This document shows positions 60,456 through 64,000 of a DNA stretch of 64,000 bases, in pieces. A program made the position numbers and the translations under genes. Origin of the DNA: Loktanella sp. DSM 29012 (lineage in GTDB: Bacteria; Pseudomonadota; Alphaproteobacteria; Rhodobacterales; Rhodobacteraceae); assembly GCF_900110705.1 (NCBI RefSeq), contig NZ_FOEJ01000004.1, positions 186,001-250,000 on the forward strand, read 5' to 3'. The first letter of the stretch is position 1. Every line of letters starts with the position of its first letter. Under the pieces are notes generated by a model, which ran no database searches, was not told where the DNA came from, and saw only the letters and a list, made by a program, of their open reading frames with translations.

Positions 60456-60617
60456 TTATTTCTTCTTGATGGTCTCTACCACGTGGGTCGACTTACGCTG
60501 CGTTGCCTTCTTGATTGTGGTGAAGCGGCCAGTCTTAGCACTGCGGCCAACTTTGAACGATTTCGATTTCATTTGTCCTGCTTTCATTAGTGCATTTAGG
60601 GTGGGAAGCGCGTTCAT
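60456..60617 (-). CDS. Very small basic protein with GRSAxTGRF motif
   Basis: With the ATG at 60617 this is a 53-residue protein. Its C-terminal 38 residues read KVGRSAKTGRFTTIKKATQR, then KSTHVVETIKKK. The pattern (x)RSAxTGxFxT followed by a basic stretch and TxVxETxKK occurs, from memory, in small proteobacterial proteins near toxin-antitoxin or phage genes, with unknown function. GGGAGG lies 4 bases before ATG 60617. An internal ATG at 60572, with AGGAC upstream, gives a 38-residue alternative that starts exactly at the conserved part. It is highly basic, so nucleic-acid binding is a guess. Confidence 0.65.
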   Translation of the reverse strand: MNALPTLNALMKAGQMKSKSFKVGRSAKTGRFTTIKKATQRKSTHVVETIKKK

Positions 60618-60646
60618 CGCGCCTCCCGTTGATCTTGGTGGGGTGT

Positions 60647-60784
60647 CTATTCTGGGATCAGAATAGGCCACGCCCGCAGCCCAAACGCTTTCGCGTAGAG
60701 CCGGGTGCCGGTCTTCGGGCACGTCCGCCAAGGGCGAAATACGTACCTGTATCCGGGCGGAGGGGGTGTGTGACGCTTGGTCAT
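60647..60784 (-). CDS. Very small protein, 45 residues
   Basis: This short gene reads MTKRHTPPPPGYRYVFRPWR, then TCPKTGTRLYAKAFGLRAWP and ILIPE before TAG. GGAG lies 7 bases before the ATG. The composition, with aromatic and Arg residues around a CPKTGTRLYAK motif, is protein-like and reminds me of small phage- or plasmid-borne proteins, but I cannot name a family. It ends 29 bases before the 53-residue gene, so they form a pair downstream of the XRE-ImmA genes on the same strand. Confidence 0.55.
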   Translation of the reverse strand: MTKRHTPPPPGYRYVFRPWRTCPKTGTRLYAKAFGLRAWPILIPE

Positions 60785-60953
60785 TGCACTCTCCACTTCG
60801 GGGCGTATCTTGCCTTTTGACCCATAATGCGCTAAGTGCAGTCCTGCTTAGGAGACTGATTTGCGCTACTGGGAGGCTCTGCATCGTCAAGCCCCTGGTG
60901 CACGATGAAGAAATCTGCGAGGAGGCTCGGGTGCCAACCTGAGCCTTCTTTCG
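60785..60953. other. Spacer between the ImmA gene and the small-protein pair
   Basis: It contains a hairpin at 60923-60946 (AGGCTC and GAGCCT arms with inner GGT/ACC) directly after the ImmA stop. This hairpin may terminate or attenuate transcription into the small-protein genes. No gene is seen. Confidence 0.4.
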
Positions 60954-61499
60954 TTAGCGCCACCCCCTCTTCGCAAGGTCATCGAGGCGATAGCTAGCGG
61001 CGGGTCGAGACACGCCGAAACGCTCTATTAGGTCCTCTGCGCTGTCGAGGAACGAGATGTGGCGGCTAGGCATCAAGAGCGTGCTTGCAAAGCGGTTTGC
61101 CTGCTTCTCGGCTGACCGATAAGGCTTGAGCTGCTCGTGCGACATCGCGCGCGCGAGCGGCTTGTCGGCATCGGTGTGAAGGAGGAGGTGGCCCAACTCG
61201 TGGGAGACTGTGAACCGGGCGCGCACCCCACCCGTGCAGGCCTCCTCATACACATCCTCGCGAATGCGAATGAACTGCCCCCTGGGGCAGGTCAGCCCCT
61301 CAGCGCCGTCCATCTCTGCGTGAGTGCAGATTTCAAAGCTGATCTCCTCAAACCGATTGGCCAGCAGTTTTTCGACAACATCAACAACTGGAAAATAGGC
61401 CACTTCCTCAAGCCGGAAGCTATTTCTAACGCTGTCAGCGGCAGCGTCCACCTGCGCCCAGCTCATAGCCGGAGCCCTGAAATCGTACATGTCACCCAT
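60954..61499 (-). CDS. ImmA/IrrE-family metallopeptidase
   Basis: This 181-residue protein carries the zinc-peptidase motif HExxH in FTVSHELGHLLLH, with the downstream Glu in EKQANRFASTLLMP and a C-terminal HTH-like segment (LIERFGVSRPAASYRLDDLA). ImmA/IrrE proteases cleave partner XRE repressors after a signal, as in ICEBs1 and Deinococcus. Its ATG shares one base with the stop of the upstream XRE gene (TAATG), so the pair is a regulatory module. No integrase is nearby, so the module stands alone rather than in an intact mobile element. Confidence 0.92.
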   Translation of the reverse strand: MGDMYDFRAPAMSWAQVDAAADSVRNSFRLEEVAYFPVVDVVEKLLANRFEEISFEICTHAEMDGAEGLTCPRGQFIRIREDVYEEACTGGVRARFTVSHELGHLLLHTDADKPLARAMSHEQLKPYRSAEKQANRFASTLLMPSRHISFLDSAEDLIERFGVSRPAASYRLDDLAKRGWR

Positions 61500-61867
61500 T
61501 AGTCACATTCTCCCTTGCGGAGGATGGCGAGTATCTTCTCCAACTCGTCAGGGGACAGCGCATCCATCTTGGAACTCATTCGCCGGGCCATCAGCCCGGC
61601 GGCATCGCGCTCCAGCGGCGTCTGGGCCTCAATTGTGAATGCCTTCCGCGACCGGTCTGCGGCCCGGCGCATGGCATCGGCTGCATCGCTAGCAAGCTGG
61701 TATGCGGCGATGACAAGCTCTTCAAAGCCCAAGGGCGGACTTTTGGAGCCGCGCTCGACTGCGGAGATAAATGCCGACGACTTCTCAAGCCGATGAGACA
61801 TGTCGTAGAGGCGTTCATCTTGATCAATTCTCAGCTTCCGCAGCTCCTTCCCGATTTCTGTGGTCAT
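61499..61867 (-). CDS. XRE-family helix-turn-helix repressor
   Basis: This 122-residue protein has an N-terminal XRE domain (IGKELRKLRIDQDERLYDMS, then LEKSSAFISAVERGSKSPPL) and a helical C-terminal half (RKAFTIEAQTPLERDAAGLM) typical of repressors cleaved by ImmA. It probably represses its own operon through the palindrome at 61887-61907. Translation is coupled to the ImmA gene. GGAG precedes its ATG on the minus strand. Confidence 0.9.
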   Translation of the reverse strand: MTTEIGKELRKLRIDQDERLYDMSHRLEKSSAFISAVERGSKSPPLGFEELVIAAYQLASDAADAMRRAADRSRKAFTIEAQTPLERDAAGLMARRMSSKMDALSPDELEKILAILRKGECD

Positions 61868-61886
61868 TGTTGGTCTCCTGAGGGTT

Positions 61887-61907
61887 CACTACACAATATG
61901 TGGTGTG
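61887..61907. promoter_or_regulatory. Operator candidate for the XRE repressor
   Basis: CACTACACAATATGTGGTGTG has imperfect dyad symmetry (CAC-nn-CACA and TGTG-nn-GTG about a 3-base centre), 19 bases upstream of the XRE gene. The position and symmetry suit an autoregulatory site. The rest of 61908-62030 shows no gene. Confidence 0.5.
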
Positions 61908-62030
61908 CTGCTTGCGGTTTCAACCTTGTTGGTTAATTTTTGGAGCCGCGTAGGTTAACTTGGGGTCATTGGTGAAATTACAGCTGTCTCTGGAGCGAAG
62001 TACCGCAATCCGTCCAACCACCGCCCACAA

Positions 62031-62061
62031 AAAAAGCCCGGTCACACCGACCGGGCTTTTC
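62031..62061. terminator. Intrinsic terminator after adhC
   Basis: GCCCGGTC (62036-62043), loop ACACC and GACCGGGC (62049-62056) are flanked by AAAAA and TTTT. It can terminate adhC on the minus strand and also marks the right edge of the XRE-ImmA island. Confidence 0.85.
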
Positions 62062-62086
62062 ACATCTTCTTAACCCAAAGCTGTCG

Positions 62087-63199
<1,113 letters not shown>

Positions 63200-63304
63200 A
63201 TGATCGGTCCTTTGTTGATTTGCGGCAATGGTCTGCGAATTGCGGCCGGAATTCAACCCGCGCCCACTTGTCAAAGACCGACTTAGCTTGTCAGGGTGGG
63301 GCTC

Positions 63305-63559
63305 ATGAAAATATTGCTTCTTTTGCCGCTGCTCGCGGCCTGCGTCACCGGACCTGCGCCGGTCCCTTCGGACGATGGATGCGGTGCCGCGGGTTACGCG
63401 GGCCTGCTGGGCCAGAACATCGCGGCAGTGACCCTGCCGGCGGATCTGAACCACCGTGTCATCGGTCCCAACCAGATGGTGACGATGGATTATGTCGAAA
63501 GCCGGGTCAATTTTGAAACCGACATCGTCGGTACGATCATGAGGGTGACATGCGGATAA
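63305..63559 (+). CDS. I78-family peptidase-inhibitor-like lipoprotein (first of two)
   Basis: This 84-residue precursor has a short lipoprotein signal peptide (KILLLLPLLAACVTG). The I78-type core follows: DGCGAAGYAGLLGQNIAAV, then VIGPNQMVTMDYVESRVNFE and a terminal VTCG. The two core cysteines can form the family's disulfide. I78 inhibitors block serine proteases such as subtilisin. GTG 63296 is an in-frame alternative; AGGGTGGGG supports ATG 63305. It overlaps the next paralogue by 10 bases and is divergent from adhC. Confidence 0.82.
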   Translation: MKILLLLPLLAACVTGPAPVPSDDGCGAAGYAGLLGQNIAAVTLPADLNHRVIGPNQMVTMDYVESRVNFETDIVGTIMRVTCG

Positions 63560-63855
63560 TCTGGACGCTGCCGTTGCTGGCTTTGATGGCCTGCGGAGGA
63601 TCACCGCGCGGCGTGGCACCCCAGGCGCAGACAGCCGTCGACAACCCCGTACCGATGGGCGTCGACAATTCCTGCGGCGGGCGGCGTTACGGCAGCCTGG
63701 TGGGCAAGGACGCCACGGTGCTGGAAACGGTTCTGATCCTGGGGCCCGTGCAGGTCATCCGCCCCGGCGGGATCACGGCACAGGACTATCAGCCGGACCG
63801 GATCAATTTCATCGTGGGTGGTGACGGGACGATTACGCAGATCACCTGCGGCTGA
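63550..63855 (+). CDS. I78-family peptidase-inhibitor-like lipoprotein (second of two)
   Basis: This 101-residue precursor has a lipobox-type signal peptide (IWTLPLLALMACGG) and a longer spacer. The same I78 core follows: SCGGRRYGSLVGKDATVLET, RPGGITAQDYQPDRINFIVG and a terminal QITCG. It aligns with the preceding gene from the first core cysteine to the final CG, so the pair arose by tandem duplication. It starts inside the last codons of that gene (10-base overlap), so expression is coupled. Both should sit in the periplasm. Confidence 0.82.
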   Translation: MRIIWTLPLLALMACGGSPRGVAPQAQTAVDNPVPMGVDNSCGGRRYGSLVGKDATVLETVLILGPVQVIRPGGITAQDYQPDRINFIVGGDGTITQITCG

Positions 63856-63899
63856 TCCGTATCGAAGCCTGCCACCGACACCACGCACTGGGTGGGGGC

Positions 63900-64000
63900 T
63901 CATGGCGCGGTGCCGGGGCAGTCCTTCGATACCAGTTCGTTGACATCAAAGCTGGGCGCAAAGACGGACAGACCGTGATGAATCCCGCGTGATTTCGTGT
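63900..64000 (-). CDS. Possible 3' end of a gene entering from the right
   Basis: On the minus strand an open frame from the window edge ends with TGA at 63900-63902 and gives KSRGIHHGLSVFAPSFDVNE, then LVSKDCPGTAP. The composition is protein-like, but only 33 codons are visible and I recognise no family. It would be convergent with the second I78 gene. Confidence 0.35.
   Translation of the reverse strand, partial: TKSRGIHHGLSVFAPSFDVNELVSKDCPGTAP

Noticed and set aside
60203-60469. Plus-strand frame of 88 codons after the DUF4394 terminator
   Set aside because: It has no ribosome-binding site, unbiased codons and no recognisable sequence, and its end overlaps the better supported minus-strand small gene.
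60590-60820. Plus-strand frame of 76 codons
   Set aside because: It is antisense to the two very small minus-strand genes, which have good ribosome-binding sites and protein-like motifs.

Overview
The window is chromosomal DNA from a high-GC alphaproteobacterium, almost certainly a marine member of the Rhodobacterales (Roseobacter/Loktanella-like). This rests on recognised families and gene order rather than on a search: a small zinc-finger protein beside polA, a divergent DUF1285 | moxR-DUF58-DUF4159 block, glcDEF, deoC beside a two-domain ALDH16-type dehydrogenase, an Irr-type iron box in front of mbfA, glnK-amtB, and the D-glutamate genes dgcN-dgcA. No rRNA, tRNA, CRISPR array or insertion sequence was found. 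Coding density is very high, and many neighbouring genes overlap by 1 to 4 bases.

Layout: 1-5.0 kb holds the end of a zinc-finger gene, polA, an NhaC-type antiporter and a PPOX-fold stress protein. 5.1-10.5 kb (minus strand) holds hsp20, a secreted trypsin-like protease and the glycolate oxidase operon glcD-glcE-glcF. 10.6-18.5 kb holds a small secreted protein and the moxR-DUF58-DUF4159-GATase-like membrane cluster, divergent from a DUF1285 gene. 18.5-23.8 kb holds an HWE/HisKA_2 histidine kinase, succinate-semialdehyde dehydrogenase, a P1 peptidase and an exported L,D-transpeptidase. 23.9-30.7 kb is a seven-gene co-directional array (coiled-coil protein, unknown protein, AAA+ ATPase, small membrane protein, unknown protein, second small membrane protein, DUF1523 protein) and is the best candidate here for an undescribed system. 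30.8-36.7 kb holds ALDH16-deoC, divergent rpe and an alpha-glucosidase. 36.8-38.7 kb holds a membrane protein, a rhodanese and galE. 38.8-44.0 kb holds a four-gene envelope-stress cassette, a cysteine-free Crp/Fnr regulator and trehalose genes otsB-otsA. 44.1-49.1 kb holds a VOC protein, PBP1A and glnK-amtB. 49.2-54.1 kb holds dgcN-dgcA and a D-amino-acid aminotransferase, split by an opposite-strand TPR gene. 54.2-59.1 kb holds cytochrome b561, a stand-alone NAD(P)HX dehydratase, DUF3140, a BciB-like Fe-S flavoprotein, mbfA and an NYN/OST-HTH protein. 59.2-64 kb holds a DUF4394 protein, a small XRE-ImmA cassette with two very small proteins, adhC and two tandem I78 inhibitor-like lipoproteins.

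Two non-genic patterns run through the whole window. One is a dispersed intergenic element of about 20 to 46 bases, present in eight copies and two covarying subtypes, usually ending just upstream of a start codon or containing it. The other is a set of four convergent gene pairs whose stop codons overlap by exactly four bases.

Functionally the genes describe a bacterium that oxidises glycolate, deoxyribose-derived acetaldehyde, succinate semialdehyde and formaldehyde, recycles D-amino acids, senses nitrogen through PII, exports surplus iron, and invests in trehalose and envelope protection against osmotic or drying stress.
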